A stretch of DNA of 64,000 nt from Sycobia sp. Sy_11 (lineage: Eukaryota; Arthropoda; Insecta; Hymenoptera; Epichrysomallidae): contig JACCIC010000177.1 of NCBI GenBank assembly GCA_018907035.1, forward strand, positions 1-64,000, read 5' to 3'. Each line of letters begins with the position of its first letter. Position 1 is the first letter of the stretch. Position numbers and translations under genes: made by a program. Of this stretch, positions 22,608 to 33,802 are shown one piece after another. The notes under the pieces were generated by a model. It saw only the letters and a list, made by a program, of their open reading frames with translations. It had not been told where the DNA came from and searched no databases.

Positions 22608-22650
<43 letters not shown>
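22608..22650. repeat. (TA)n microsatellite
   Basis: A TA run of about 43 bp between the mariner's target repeat and the next repeat. Confidence 0.95.
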
Positions 22651-22946
22651 GAGGTGTGTTCAAAAAGTAACGAGAATCTTTAAATTTCGCGGGTTTGGAG
22701 AGTCCGCCTATATAAATTTTTTTTATTTTGTTGGTACGCATGCCCCTGAAGTACGATAATATTTTCAGCAATATTCATTGCTTACTTTTTAAGTGGCAGC
22801 CGCTAACGTTAGACGTGTTTTTTGAGCTCGGCGATTTTCATTTGTCGAGCATTTTTCGGTTTTGGCGATCCAGTTTTAATTAAAGCTTTATTATTATACT
22901 ATAATGAGTTCGTATATTTTACGGGAACACATCGTACTTTTATTAT
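22651..22946. repeat. 5' end of another Tc1/mariner-type element, uninterrupted copy
   Basis: Begins 'GAGGTGTGTTCAAAAAGTAACG', a typical mariner-like terminus, and runs through a GC-richer leader. The part from 22783 duplicates the DNA flanking the mariner at 21265. No transposase frame follows. At the mariner's insertion point it reads TATACTATAATGAG, a single TA. Confidence 0.6.
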
Positions 22947-23159
22947 TAGCTGTATCTCACTGTATCACATAGTTAGTGTGCTGATGGAGGTATGAGGAAA
23001 TCTTAGTATTACAATTCATTGCAGATTTGCATCGCGTTCCATCGCAGTCGAGTAATCACTCATACTAATTTATAAAGACAAAGCGTTTTTTGTTTATACT
23101 GTATACCATAAAAAACTGCTGAAGCAAGTTCCCTGAAATTTGAAATATATGTTCTATAT

Positions 23160-23612
23160 TATCTTCCGAAGGGCATATACTATATATACATACATTATGA
23201 GTAGCGTATTATAATTTCGTGAATATAATAAATAGCGTTCGGCGTCAACTTCACATGTTGTGCGCGTAGTATAGTCATATTGTGCGCTTATGGAGCTAAC
23301 AGTCATAGAAGTTAATTCTTAGGGCAACTTCAATTGGGAGTTTCGTGCTTGCACGGTAGAATTATAGGTTTATATACCACGGGACGATGTCTACGGGGAG
23401 TTTCGTTTTCGAATGGTAGATTATAATGTGCAGGTGTATGAAGACGATTTCTACGGGAAGTTTGTATTATAATAAATCGTAAAATATGATATCTCCACTA
23501 AATGGTAGAAGATGGTTGCTTTGGATGACTTCTAGCAGGATTTACGTATGTGGATAGAATGCGAATTCTAGTTGTCTTTTAGCGACTTCTACATGAAGTT
23601 TCGTTTTTGATC
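23160..23612. repeat. old dispersed repeat with ~62-bp tandem subrepeats, copy 2
   Basis: Same family as 3540-4600. About five degenerate ~62-bp units run from about 23330 to 23605, with the shared core 'GACGATTTCTACGGGAAGTTT'. The preceding segment (23205-23270) also resembles 3560-3625. 23613-23930 is unclassified AT-rich DNA. Confidence 0.5.
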
Positions 23613-23934
23613 AGTATATGAAAAAGAATAAGAAAAATGACTTAAATGACAGTGCAAAAATAACTGAAAAAATCAAATCTGACAGTTTAAATTTAGAAAA
23701 TTCAGATGACGAAAATTATATTCCATAAAAAATTGTCAAAAATAAAATTTTTTTAGAAAAGGTAGAGAATGTAACGAAAATATAGAGGAAGTCAAGATGG
23801 CGGACTACGAAAGAGCAGAAGATGTCATCGTTAGAAACTATGATGGTGCAGGTTTACAAGTTGATGACAGCGCATCATGAAGTTTGAAGTATAAATTTTA
23901 GTTTAGTTTAGCTTTTTCGTTTTCAGTTCATTTT

Positions 23935-24610
23935 TGGAGCGCCATTCGCTAAATTACTGGGGAGTTTCGACGTCATATTCGTAAACCTATGTCGTGTCAC
24001 CAGTGATGATGCGTTTGATGAATGTAGGATCTTCAGCTTTTGAACATTTCTTTTGCGGCCTCTACTCGACGTTGTTTTGGCAAAAGATTCAGATCTTTTG
24101 GAACGAGTCTAGCATTGACACGCTTTATATGCAAAACATTAACCAAAATATGTTGAGAAAATCGATAAGAGATGCTAAGAGCCTCTGTCATCTATCTGAT
24201 ATCGACACGGCCATTTTGAAACACCATTTCTTCAGCTTTTTCGATGTTATCATTGTTAACAAAGATGAATGGGCGTCATGCATGAGGCAAATTTTAGACA
24301 ACTTCACGACCTTCACTGAATGCTTTCATTCACTCAAATACTTGCGTTCGCGATAAATATACTCTCAAAAATACTTCTACAATATTTTCAACGATTCAGT
24401 AGTCGTAATTCCATTGAAAACACAAAATTTCAAGCAAATTCGTTGAACAACTTTTTTTCCATAGTGAATATCGTCAGACAAATTTTTGCGTCGTAAATAT
24501 ATAGCTGGAAAACATACACTAATGGAGATATAGCGCTCAAATTTCGCGGGAACATCAAGAAAGGTTGTACCAATATAGTAAAACAAAATTTATCGATTCA
24601 TTTTACGCGC
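23935..24610 (-). pseudogene. mariner transposase 5' fragment (third subfamily)
   Basis: Minus-strand, frame-broken N-terminal two thirds of a mariner-type transposase. It starts near 24460 ('MEKK' region) and runs through a helix-turn-helix ('SRTQVFEWMKAFSEGREVV' near 24290-24350) and 'VPKDLNLLPKQRRVEAAKEM' near 24050-24110. It ends at the first catalytic box ('IITGDT..VYEYDVET' near 23965-24010), where the usual Glu after GD is Thr. The C-terminal half is missing and several stops occur. A possible terminal repeat ('TACCAGTCCGGGTC') lies at about 24624, so the 5' end is probably complete. Confidence 0.8.
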
Positions 24611-24624
24611 GGAGTTTAAGTGTA

Positions 24625-24859
24625 CCAGTCCGGGTCAAATTCTAGTTTTAAATTTGTTTCCAAAGGCTTCGACATATATTTCTTGGTCTAATGTCATAGG
24701 TTGGTCATTTTACTATTTCTTTTTCATTGCTAATTTCAACGCCTATATAGTTTTTAATTTTGCCTAAGTCTTTCATTGTTAATCTTTTATTAGTCTATTT
24801 GTTATTATATTTATTAGTTTCTAAATTTCTAGAACAAATTAATAAATCGTCATGAAATA
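24625..24859 (-). pseudogene. Copia (Ty1) reverse transcriptase, 3' part
   Basis: Minus-strand 'MKDLGKIKNYIGVEISNE' near 24725-24780, the signature that follows the catalytic box in Ty1/Copia RT, then broken sequence to about 24640. The upstream half of the same RT lies at 26318-26960. The two are separated by mariner DNA with intact TA junctions, so the Copia copy was split by a later insertion. Confidence 0.7.
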
Positions 24860-24888
24860 TTAGGTTGTCAAATATCTCCCTTCCGCGT
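24860..24888. repeat. isolated mariner terminal inverted repeat
   Basis: TA followed by TTAGGTTGTCAAATATCTCCCTTCCGC. It matches the outer (right) end of the mariner at 26306 better than that element's own left end at 25020. About 130 bp of AT-rich DNA separate it from 25020. Confidence 0.7.
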
Positions 24889-25019
24889 ATTAGAATATAG
24901 ATTATTTTATATTTTATTTTTTAATTCAATTTAATTATTTTCTTTTATTTTTTAGTAGGAATTTTATTTAAGATTCTACGAGGGTAAATATAAATAAGAA
25001 TACTGTCACTCTCATTACA

Positions 25020-26306
25020 TTACGTTGTCAAAAATTTCCCTTCCGCTTTTTTACTTTTTATTCAGTGCTTTATAAAAAGTGTTACAGTGATTAGATTTAC
25101 TTCAAATATGCACCGTTTTTTCCGATAATCTGTTTCCATCTAGACGGCAACTTCATAATAACCCTCTCGTAGAAACCCCTCTCCTTATTTGCGAAGAACA
25201 CGGACAGCCACTTTTCACAAGCCTCTATTGAGACCAACTTCACACCACTGAGGGCGTTCGATATGGACAGGAACAGGTGGTAATCACTTGGCGCTATGTC
25301 CAAGTTATATGGTGATGCGATAAAACCTCTCATCCGAACTCCCGTAGCTTCTGGCGAGTCATCAACGAAGTGTGTGGTCTGGCGTTGTACTAGTGGAACA
25401 CTACACCCTTCCTGTTGGCCAATTGTGAACGCTTCTGGATGATAGCCTGCTTCAAGCGGCCCAGTTGTTCACAGTAGATAGTAGAATTAAGCGTCTGGCC
25501 ATATGGGAGCAGCTCATAGTGGATGCTTCCCTTCCAATCGCACCAAACACACAGCAAAACCTAGCTGGCTTTGAATCCCGGCTTGGCCACCGTTTGGGAC
25601 GGTCCACCAGCCTTGGACCACGTCCGTTTTGATTTGATATTGTCGTATGTGATCTATTTTTCATCGCCAGTCACCACCTGCTTCAAATATGGGTCGAGTT
25701 CGTTCCGTTTCAGCAGCACATCGCAGGTGTTGATTAGGTCCAGAAGGTTTTTTTTGCGTCAAATCATGCGGCACTCAAACATCAAGCTTTTTTTTGTACC
25801 GAGCCTTCTGCAGACGATTTAAAATGATTTGTCCATTAACTTTCATCTCGTGGGCAATTTCACGAGTTGCCACATGTCGATCTAACTCAATAAATTCCAT
25901 GATTTGATCGGTATTCGTCATTACAGGTCTTCCGCCGGCTGGCTTATCCATGATGTCGTTTTCACCGGCTCTGAATCGTCGAAACCATTCCTCTGCGGTT
26001 CGAAGTAATAGCGTACCATCAACGAAAACACCATTTATCTCATGGAACGTTTCTCTAGCGGATTTGCCTTTGACGAAGGAAAACTTTAAAATAGCGCGAA
26101 TTTCGGCATTAGTAAACTCCATGTTGACACGTCTATAATTTTTGAACGCAATATCCAAACTAATCATGCATAGCGTCGTTTTGTACGTTATGTCAAGAAC
26201 TTTAAAATGATGTATAGTATTGCCAGATTTGAGCTTTGTAGCGCTTTGTACATAGCCGCGAAATTCATAAGACAATAAGGTGGAAGGGAGATATTTGACA
26301 ACCTTA
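25020..26306 (-). mobile_element. mariner element B, copy 1 (dead)
   Basis: About 1287 bp, bounded by 'GTTGTCAAA..CCCTTCC' inverted repeats. It inserted in a Copia RT. A TA follows the right end, but the left end is preceded by CA, so the inner left boundary is not a clean target site. It contains the transposase pseudogene below. Confidence 0.8.
25097..26122 (-). pseudogene. mariner B transposase, broken
   Basis: Starts at 26122 ('MEFTNAEIRAILKF') and ends at 25097. The N-terminal helix-turn-helix is open ('AEEWFRRFRAGENDIMDKPA', 'ATREIAHEMKVNGQIILNRL'). The first catalytic box 'VTGDEK' lies near 25650 and is followed at once by a stop. The second box reads 'HYNARPH' after a stop near 25405, so its Asp is lost; 'APSDYHLF' near 25280 is kept. 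At least one frameshift and several stops lie between 25333 and 25775. The same subfamily is found at 56163-56805. Confidence 0.85.
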
Positions 26307-26317
26307 TAATAAGACAT

Positions 26318-26960
26318 AATTTGACTCTTTTTTTTCTGTTTACGTATAAGTAATAATCATAATTACATCTTTTGAATCCCAATTCTTTAAAAATTCATTA
26401 AAACAATCATACCAGGCCCTTGGACTTTCTTTTAGTTTATATAATGATTTTAGTCATTTACATACTTTGTCATTTCCAATTTCGAAGCCTAACGGTTGTA
26501 CTACGTATACTTCATTATTTATTTTCCATTGGGAAACAATGTTTTAACGTCTATTTGATTAATATACAAATTTTTTGAACAGTAGACTACTAACAATTTT
26601 AGTGTTTGCATTTTTACAACCGGGAACTATACATTATCATGAATTTCTTGTTCCTAAAATCTTCTCACGACTAAGTTCACTTTGTAAGTATTTGAATCCT
26701 TCCTTTTATAAACCCACTTTACATGATATAAAACATAATTTTTTTATCATTGGCTTATCTACTAACACTCATATTTTGTTTTTATATAGACTCTCGATTT
26801 CTCTTTCCATTTTTTTCCAGTTTGCAGTCTCTTTTTATTTAATCGCCTCCTCAAATGTACTAGGAGCAGTTAGAGTATACATAGCATAGTCACATCATAT
26901 TGCTTTTGTATGATCATAACCATATCTTTCAACTAGGCTAGTTTCTCTACTAAAACATCT
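26318..26960 (-). pseudogene. Copia (Ty1) reverse transcriptase, 5' part
   Basis: Minus-strand Copia RT. An N-terminal 'ANWKKMEREIESLYKN' region lies near 26780-26840. 'YINQIDVKTLFPNGK' near 26530-26570 carries the first RT Asp motif. 'LYKLKESPRAWYDCFNEFLK' near 26395-26450 and 'NYDYYLYV' near 26340-26365 follow, all typical of Ty1/Copia. Stops and frameshifts are common. It continues at 24859 after the mariner insertion. No LTR was found. Confidence 0.8.
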
Positions 26961-27449
26961 AACTGACCACTGTAAGTCTGTATCTTTATTTTTTTTATTT
27001 TTTCTGTTTGTATGTATCTTCGTACGCAGGGGTATATATGATCTTCCAAAGCTATTATAAATAAGCTTATCCGCAAAGAATAAGACGATTTTCGTCCACG
27101 TTTTTATTACAAAATATAAAATATTATGTTATATAAATGTTAAATTATGCACAACGAAGATTTGTTATCTATTGTAGAAACTATTTATATTATCTATAAC
27201 TATCTATTGTGGAAATAGAAAATTGTGAGAGAAAAAGAAAAATATGCGATTACATAATGAAAATCAACAATTTTCTGGTCAGCTTCTACAATATATTTTC
27301 GAAAAATTATATGCAAATGTTTCAGTTGTATAAGAAATATGCTCTGTCTGAAGCATATGCAAATAGTGATGAACTTATTATCAAATAAATTAATATTTGG
27401 TGCGCTATTATGTTTTGTGGCATTAAATTAAATAATTTAGATGTATTTC
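26961..27449. other. AT-rich NOS intron
   Basis: No recognisable gene or element. Confidence 0.5.
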
Positions 27450-27562
27450 TAAGAATATATTTTCACACTTGGGTGATTCCACAGATTAAACGATGTACAA
27501 CATGTACGATGTACAACATCGTTTAATGTGTGGAATCACCAAAGTGTGAAAATATATTCTTA
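27450..27562. repeat. 47-bp-arm hairpin
   Basis: The left arm 27450-27496 and right arm 27516-27562 are complementary over 47 bp with two mismatches, around a 19-base loop. The outer end is TAAGAATATATTTTCACACTT. It could be a miRNA-like precursor or a tiny palindromic transposon end. No related copy was noticed in the window. Confidence 0.85.
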
Positions 27563-29028
27563 TGTATGCCAGAACATATGTAATCTCATATGCTAAAAAG
27601 GATTATACAGATATATGTATCCTGAATGCATTAGTAGAAACTGAACGCCATGTAGTAGGAGCAATGATCCTGACTTTTCCTAATATGACAGAACTCGTGT
27701 ACTATAATTGTAATTAGAGAAATAGAAAACAGAAATATTTGTATTAGTTCAGAAACTATATATTATATAAAACATGTGACGATAAAGATTATTATGTTAG
27801 ATTCTTTATTATTATATAAAATGTTTAAATGTTTCAAAAATATTTCTTTAAATAAATACGTTAAAGATACTAGAATAAATTCAACAATGAAAAAAATTCC
27901 TTTTTGTGGTTAGTTTTATGGCTTATGCTTTATAGTTAGGTTCGGTGTTTTGTGAAAGCTTGTTTTCTTTTCTCTATATTAGCTTGCTAATTTTTCTGGT
28001 ACTCACATTAATTTCCTGTAACTTGGATATATATATATTTTCACCATCATTCGTGCCCCTGTCTTTCTTGATCTACCTGAGTATTACTCTTGTACTCATT
28101 GTTGCTGATGTTGGACAACTATTCCATTCTATTTATTCAAAAATTCTATAGGAAATCAGTGGTTTTACTAAAGTATTTAGATCTTATATTTGCCTCATTG
28201 TCCCTCATTCAGTTCCGCTCGGATCATTGCCTTCATTTCTTAAGTTTCTATCTGGATCTGTAATAAATTAATGATCCTAATCTTCATATACTATTCCGTC
28301 CTATTAAAAAAGAAAAGTCCATGTAGGTACATATATCTAGATGAATTTACACTTAAATATTATCTGTGGTGTAATTGAGGTTTAGCACGACAGATCCTTA
28401 CTTATCAAATGAGATAAATAGTAAAAGAATTTGTTAAAATTTGGTTTCTTCTACAAAACTGCTATATTTCACAGAGATTCAAATAACTCGATCAAAATTC
28501 TAATATATCTACTTTATATAATTATCATTAAAAGAAAAAACGATTTCTCTAGTAATAAATACAGTTTCAGAGACTGTCCACGACAGACAAATAAATCTTT
28601 ACTCTACACAAAAGACAACATAAATGTATATATAATATAAAAAAATTTTTTATATAAGATATAGCCTATGAATCTGAGTCGATACAGTAAAAAAATTTTC
28701 GTCTCTGTCAAGGACGAAAATTCCAAACGGAAATACGGCAAAAATTTCCGAAATTTTCGAAAGATACGATGGCTCACCGACTTGGTAGTAATGCTTGCCG
28801 TCACGTCACTGCTAGTGGTGATCTGACCTGCTATTTCATTCTGTTGCTCGCTATCATTCTGTAGCATCCACATTCTGCGTCACAGAAAGATAAGTTCAGT
28901 TGCTGTTCAATAAATCCCCGTGTCGTTTTATTTTCAAAAAAGCTTCGCTTCAAAACATGAAGTGACAGAACAGGTGAATAGCATGCAATAAACAACGCCA
29001 TATATCCTTTCTGTACTACCTCTTCATT

Positions 29029-29033
<5 letters not shown>
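27563..29033. other. AT-rich NOS intron
   Basis: Open frames at 27945-28151 (+), 28431-28640 (+) and 28604-28873 (-) have no recognisable domain. 28690-28900 is less AT-rich but unclassified. Confidence 0.45.

Positions 29034-29082
<49 letters not shown>
29034..29082. repeat. (TC)n microsatellite
   Basis: A near-perfect CT run of about 48 bp. A second lies at about 30245-30312. Confidence 0.95.
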
Positions 29083-29087
<5 letters not shown>

Positions 29088-30246
29088 TGACCTATGAAGG
29101 ATCATAAGTCCTTAGGCAGTCATAAATGAAATTCTAATTCTCTCTCTCTTACACTTGTGAACCTACGGATGATCTCCAAAGTCGTTTTCTTCCCTACTTC
29201 CTGATGGAATCATCATCATTATGTGAGAGCTTGCACGACCAGATCGTGGATCACCATCAACTCACATACATTGGCAAACTTGAAGAGACGATAGCCACTT
29301 TCATAACCTAATTACGGTCGTTCATTCCCAGCTTGCTAGCTAGCTGCATCGTACGGCGGTCGACGGTGTACCTTCCTCTCATACGTTTCCAGTCGTTCGT
29401 CAACTTTAAACTTTTTTCAATTTACAACGTTGGTAGTTTCATATTGGTAAGATACAGCTCTGTGTTTATCGAGAAATTTTAATATATTCTTGTGAATATA
29501 TTCGCGATTCTATATTCCGCTCGCGAGCTCTCTCAACTGGATTGGTGGGCACAGCACATGCGACTTTTTGCGCATCTTTGTAATATGCATGACCTACATC
29601 AAGAAATTTGTTAATTCGAAATTCGTTTGAACTTATTATCGTAGCTAATCCGTAAGACTAACAAAAAAAACCTAAAATCCACGAAATTATATAAAGAACA
29701 AAGCTTATGAAGTTGCTCACCGCGAGAGAGCCCGAAAAGGCTGGCGATTTATATCAGATGCTTCCAAATTCTGCCCACAACAGAGAGATATATTTCCTGA
29801 GTCTCTCTCTGTCTATCTCTGTGATCAGATGCATCGAAGATTACCTAAGGTAGTAGCTTTAATACGTCACCACCAAACCAATATTGAAGAAGCGAAACTA
29901 GTGGCTATGTGAATATGTTCTAACGTAATTGGAAAAAATGCCACGTCCACGTCAAAATGTATAAGATCCATCCTAGGTAGGAAGGAAGATATACTGCAGT
30001 CAACTAGGGATGCAGAGAATATCAACTAGAAGGTATGTGATCCAATCATCGCTCAAAACATCAAGGTCTGAGAATCATCTTCGAGCACGTCTGTATGGAC
30101 AGATGATCTTACCACCTGACCGTTACGGCTTGACAGCAAACAACGTACCTTCATTCGTGGATTTTATAAATGTAAAGCACCTCGTAACAATTTAATGCAG
30201 GCGGTACAATAAAGCTACATACAGTACGCTTCGCGAATCAGACTCA

Positions 30247-30290
<44 letters not shown>

Positions 30291-31233
30291 CTCTCTCTCT
30301 CTCTCTCTTTCGCTTGCTCGCTGATGCTGAATTCGTTCGCAGCGTGCACATGTAGCAAAAATATAAGTGAACCTGGCTGGTCGGTAGCGAGAACATTGAC
30401 ATGGATGAATCAGCAGCCGTTGATTAGCATGTTGGGTTACAATGAATCTACGCGTTGCAAATGTAAAATAATCATTGAAACGTGAGAATTATGAGGCGCT
30501 GATCTACTTTCTCAAGACAGTCAAACCGAGCAATACTCCAAAAAGAAGTTTTTATTTTGCTTGAATTTCGAACTTACCGGCCAGCGTATGCGACGAATTC
30601 TAAAAATCAACCCTGAGTGAAGCTCGGGCATGTTTAGATCCGCTCGCGCTACAACCACCGGTACTCGCATAATGCTAAGACTTTAGCCTATCACAATAGA
30701 TGTTACGATTACTATAGATATGTAATGTATCAGATATGTAGTTTGATATCACTGTACTAACCACTATATTGTATATATTTAGTGTATAGATGCATGCAAT
30801 TTCGTTAGGCACAATATTGCGTGACAATACTATTATGCACGTGTGTTTGAGCGTTTGTTGGAAATTCATGCACGATAATTTCTATTCTCAGAATATTTTT
30901 ATGTTAATTTTGTGCGGTCTGATCTACATTAACATCTAGATACCTGGTCCATCCCAAAATTTTCATCGGTATTACAGCATATAATAGAGGAGCTATTAGC
31001 AAATGACGATATTTAAAAAAAGCGCTTTGGATCTTATGACTTTTTTTGAAGATTTATATTAGATTTTCAAATGCAGGGAAAATGAATGTTCAGGTTACAT
31101 GCAGTAGTATATGAAGGCTCTAGATATATACAATAAATTCCCAGAAATTCAGATTTAACGATCAACAATCCTGACAATAGAGAAAGAAATTCATTCCTTT
31201 ATTGCTGTGACGTTAATATGTTATTAAGTATTT
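29083..31233. other. unclassified intron DNA
   Basis: 29150-30660 has intermediate GC and a (CT)n tract (about 30245-30312). No domain is recognised in its short frames (30010-30195 +, 30675-30869 -). 30660-31233 is AT-rich. Confidence 0.45.
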
Positions 31234-31560
31234 AAATTAATAAATATTTCTATTGGTCTTACAGTCCAATTCAATAAATTAAAATTAATACATAATAATA
31301 TCAATATATATTTATATCAATACTAATACGTATCAACATATAATTAATTGAAAATTATAATGACAGTCAGACTGTCCTTGTTTAAAATCACCCCTGTAGA
31401 CTAAACTGAAATAAAAATATATTAGCTTAAAAAAATTCTTTATTAGGAAAGTGCAATCTAACTGTCCCCACCACCTTTAGACAATTGAAGATCAGTTTGT
31501 CAATTGATGTTGTCCAACGTTTCGAATTCGCTACGGCTCCTCACCAGGAACTAAACTAAA
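31234..31560 (-). repeat. 3' terminal region of a Penelope-like element
   Basis: Read on the minus strand, this follows the GIY-YIG frame: an inner landmark 'GGGGACAGTTAGATTGCACTT', a short segment, then an arm ending 'GACTGTAAGACCAATAGAAA' and 'TTAATTT'. The arm is the same unit found inverted on itself at 5594-5949 and 54332-54909, which ties those palindromes to this element. Confidence 0.65.
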
Positions 31561-32166
31561 CCTTCTATCCATATTTTAAATTATACACCCTCATTCCCAC
31601 TAAACTTAAAATTTAATAATTTGAATATGTAATTCGCCTTCTACACAAAATGTTCAAAACCAATCAATTTAATAAAAAATGATAAATTTTATTTAATTTA
31701 CCTCACTCTAATATTAAATTCATATTTTTTCGATTTCTTGAAATCTGAATACTTTCAAGACTCTCTCTTTTATACTTATTATTAATAGCATGTTCCAAAA
31801 TATCCATATTTACAAAAACAAAAGAATGTAAAAACAATGTTCCTTTAAATCAAAAGTAATATGTGAACTACGTAAACTATGTTTATGTTCATAAACTCTC
31901 TATTTTATATATCTACTTGTTTGTCCAATGTACCATTCATTACAATCCATACAATTAATTTTGTAAACAACTCCAGATTTTAAACATAGATCATCCTTAC
32001 CTTTGCAATTATTAAATAACTTAGTTAAATTGTTACTATTTTGAAAGAAAATTAAAATGTTATATTTTCGAAAATTTCTGTTAATTATTTCTGACAATCC
32101 TCTAACATAGGGTAAAACAATAATGGAAAAGAAAGGGAAATTTAGACAAGATCGGGATAAAATCAC
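31561..32166 (-). pseudogene. Penelope-like retroelement C-terminus (GIY-YIG endonuclease)
   Basis: Minus-strand frame from 32166 with a Penelope-type pattern: 'LPYVRGLSEIINRNFRKYNI', then 'FNNCKGKDDLCLKSGVVYKI' and 'NCMDCNEWYIGQTSRYIK'. The VVYKI..C..C..WYIGQT block is the start of the GIY-YIG nuclease, which in Penelope-like elements follows the RT and cuts the target. The frame stops at 31900; frame-broken homology ('ESLESIQISRN') continues to about 31730. RT is absent, so this is a 5'-truncated copy, as expected from target-primed reverse transcription. The cut is near 32166. A second decayed copy lies at 63361-63960. Confidence 0.82.
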
Positions 32167-32289
32167 GTTTTACTCAATTATATTCATATAAAAAATAACA
32201 AAAATGTATTATAATAAAACTACAAAAAAAATATTACAAAAGTAATAAGTAAAGGAAAATCTTTCCGAGTTCAGGCCCTCCGATCTGTA

Positions 32290-32640
32290 ACATACAAGAC
32301 AGAATTATACGTTAAATCTTTACTATACGTTATTACACTATTTTTCGCACGTTGCTTACTTTATACGATATTTACATCTTAAATTTAAACGCACTTAATT
32401 TACTAATGTCACGTACTATATATTTATATAATCTTTTACTGGGGCTGGGGAGAACTTTTGGGACAACCGTAACCTGCTGGTCTATAGCGAGTTATCTGAT
32501 CATTGCTCGGTACTTGATACTTCGTGGCTCCGGCTCAATACGCATCGCCCAGTGGTGGCTCAGCATGCCACCAGGTTCTTTTCGCAAGCACTTAAACACG
32601 ACAAATCCCGTGCAGCCACGATCAGGACTTTGTTCGGGAC
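32290..32640. other. unclassified stretch before the hairpin cluster
   Basis: AT-rich to 32440, then GC-richer with scattered similarity to the ~72-bp units that follow ('CCGTGCAGCCACGATCAGG' near 32606). The frames at 32352-32720 and 32492-32680 cover repeat DNA and have no recognisable domain. Confidence 0.4.
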
Positions 32641-32970
32641 AAGGAATGAGACCACTGGGCGTTAACGGAGCGCCGTGCACCCAGGATCAAGTCTCACCTG
32701 GAAAAAGAGAGGAGATTTAGTGAAGCCGCTAGACTTTAATGGAGCATCACGCAATCATGATCAAGCTTCACTAGGATTCAGACGGAATAGTAGAGCCCGT
32801 TGGTCTTTAACGGAGCGCCGCGCAATCAGGGTCGCGACTCTACTATTCAGGATTTTCGGACAGGTAGGATTACTAGAGCTCTGGACTCGCGATAGCTCGA
32901 AGGAGCTGCTTTCGGCCGTATCGCCTAAAAATTAGTCGATCGCGTGTTTACGTCACCGCTCGACTAATTT
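32641..32970 (+). repeat. string of hairpins with covarying stems (~72-bp tandem units)
   Basis: Three tandem units, each a closed hairpin around a conserved core (GGAGCGCC/GGAGCATC at 32668, 32741 and 32812). The outer stems are TGAGAC/GTCTCA (32647-32652, 32691-32696), TAGTGAAGC/GCTTCACTA (32718-32726, 32765-32773) and GAATAGTAGAG/CTCTACTATTC (32785-32795, 32838-32848). The stem sequences differ but pairing is kept. An inner stem CGG-loop-CCG (UGG/UCA in unit 2) is also kept. Two further hairpins follow: GCGATA/TATCGC (32889-32924) and AAATTAGTCGA/TCGACTAATTT (32929-32970). This is not a tRNA, and I know no family that matches. Confidence 0.7.
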
Positions 32971-32999
32971 CGTATCGAGCCGCTGAAAAAAATAATAAT

Positions 33000-33069
33000 A
33001 ATTTTAAAATATTACAATAATAATAATCGCCTATATTATATATTAATATATAATATATAATAAATAATA

Positions 33070-33121
<52 letters not shown>

Positions 33122-33358
33122 TATTTATTGATTTGTATATGGGCAGTCGACATAAGTACAATTAAATTGTTTTAATAATAATCGCATTGAAATTATATTA
33201 ATTATAAGGCTAATTTCCGAATTTACCCTTGAGGACGCTCGTATTCATATAATCATTTCGGCACAATTTAGTTCTCTCGGGTATTTATTTATTGCAATAA
33301 TAATAATAATTATAACAAATTATTATAATAATAATAATTGTGATAATAATAATTAAGA
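33000..33358. repeat. ATA-rich low-complexity DNA with a Penelope-end fragment
   Basis: (TA)n and (TAA)n runs at about 33040-33118, then 'TATTTATTGATTTGTATATG' and 'GGCAGTCGACATAAGTACAA' (33120-33160), the same flank seen outside the arms at 5950 and 54910. Confidence 0.7.
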
Positions 33359-33802
33359 CAGTATTCTACTTTATTCAACATTGAAAAGAAATGTTTTTTT
33401 TATATTTTTCGAAAGTAAATATATTCAAGAATGTTAGCTCAAAATTTTAGAAAGATTCAGGTAGTCTTTTTATAGGTATATATATTATTTTATAGGTATA
33501 TATATTTTATAGGTATATATATATTCAGGTATACTTTTTCACCTTTCGAACGCACTTATCTGAGCGCATTATTCCGACCCGCCCAGCGCGCACGCAGGAT
33601 AAGCCATCAACCTGGCCTTGTTCGCTGCAGCAGATGTTCCCCTATTGTAAATCATTACACCAATATATATTCTCATCAAAATATATACCTTTGCTTCTCA
33701 ATATTACCTTCCTTTTATAATTTTGCTTCTGTATTTCAGTTCTGTATTTCAGTAGTGGAGAATCAGTCGTGATTCGAAGTTCAAAAGTGAAGCATCTATC
33801 TA

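Noticed and set aside
31234..31560. Hammerhead ribozyme in the Penelope-like terminal region
   Set aside because: Such elements often carry one, but I see no CTGATGA...GAAA core with a matching cleavage site here.
32647..32848. tRNA or tRNA-like genes in the hairpin string
   Set aside because: No T-arm GGTTCGAATCC box, no A/B promoter boxes and wrong stem spacing.
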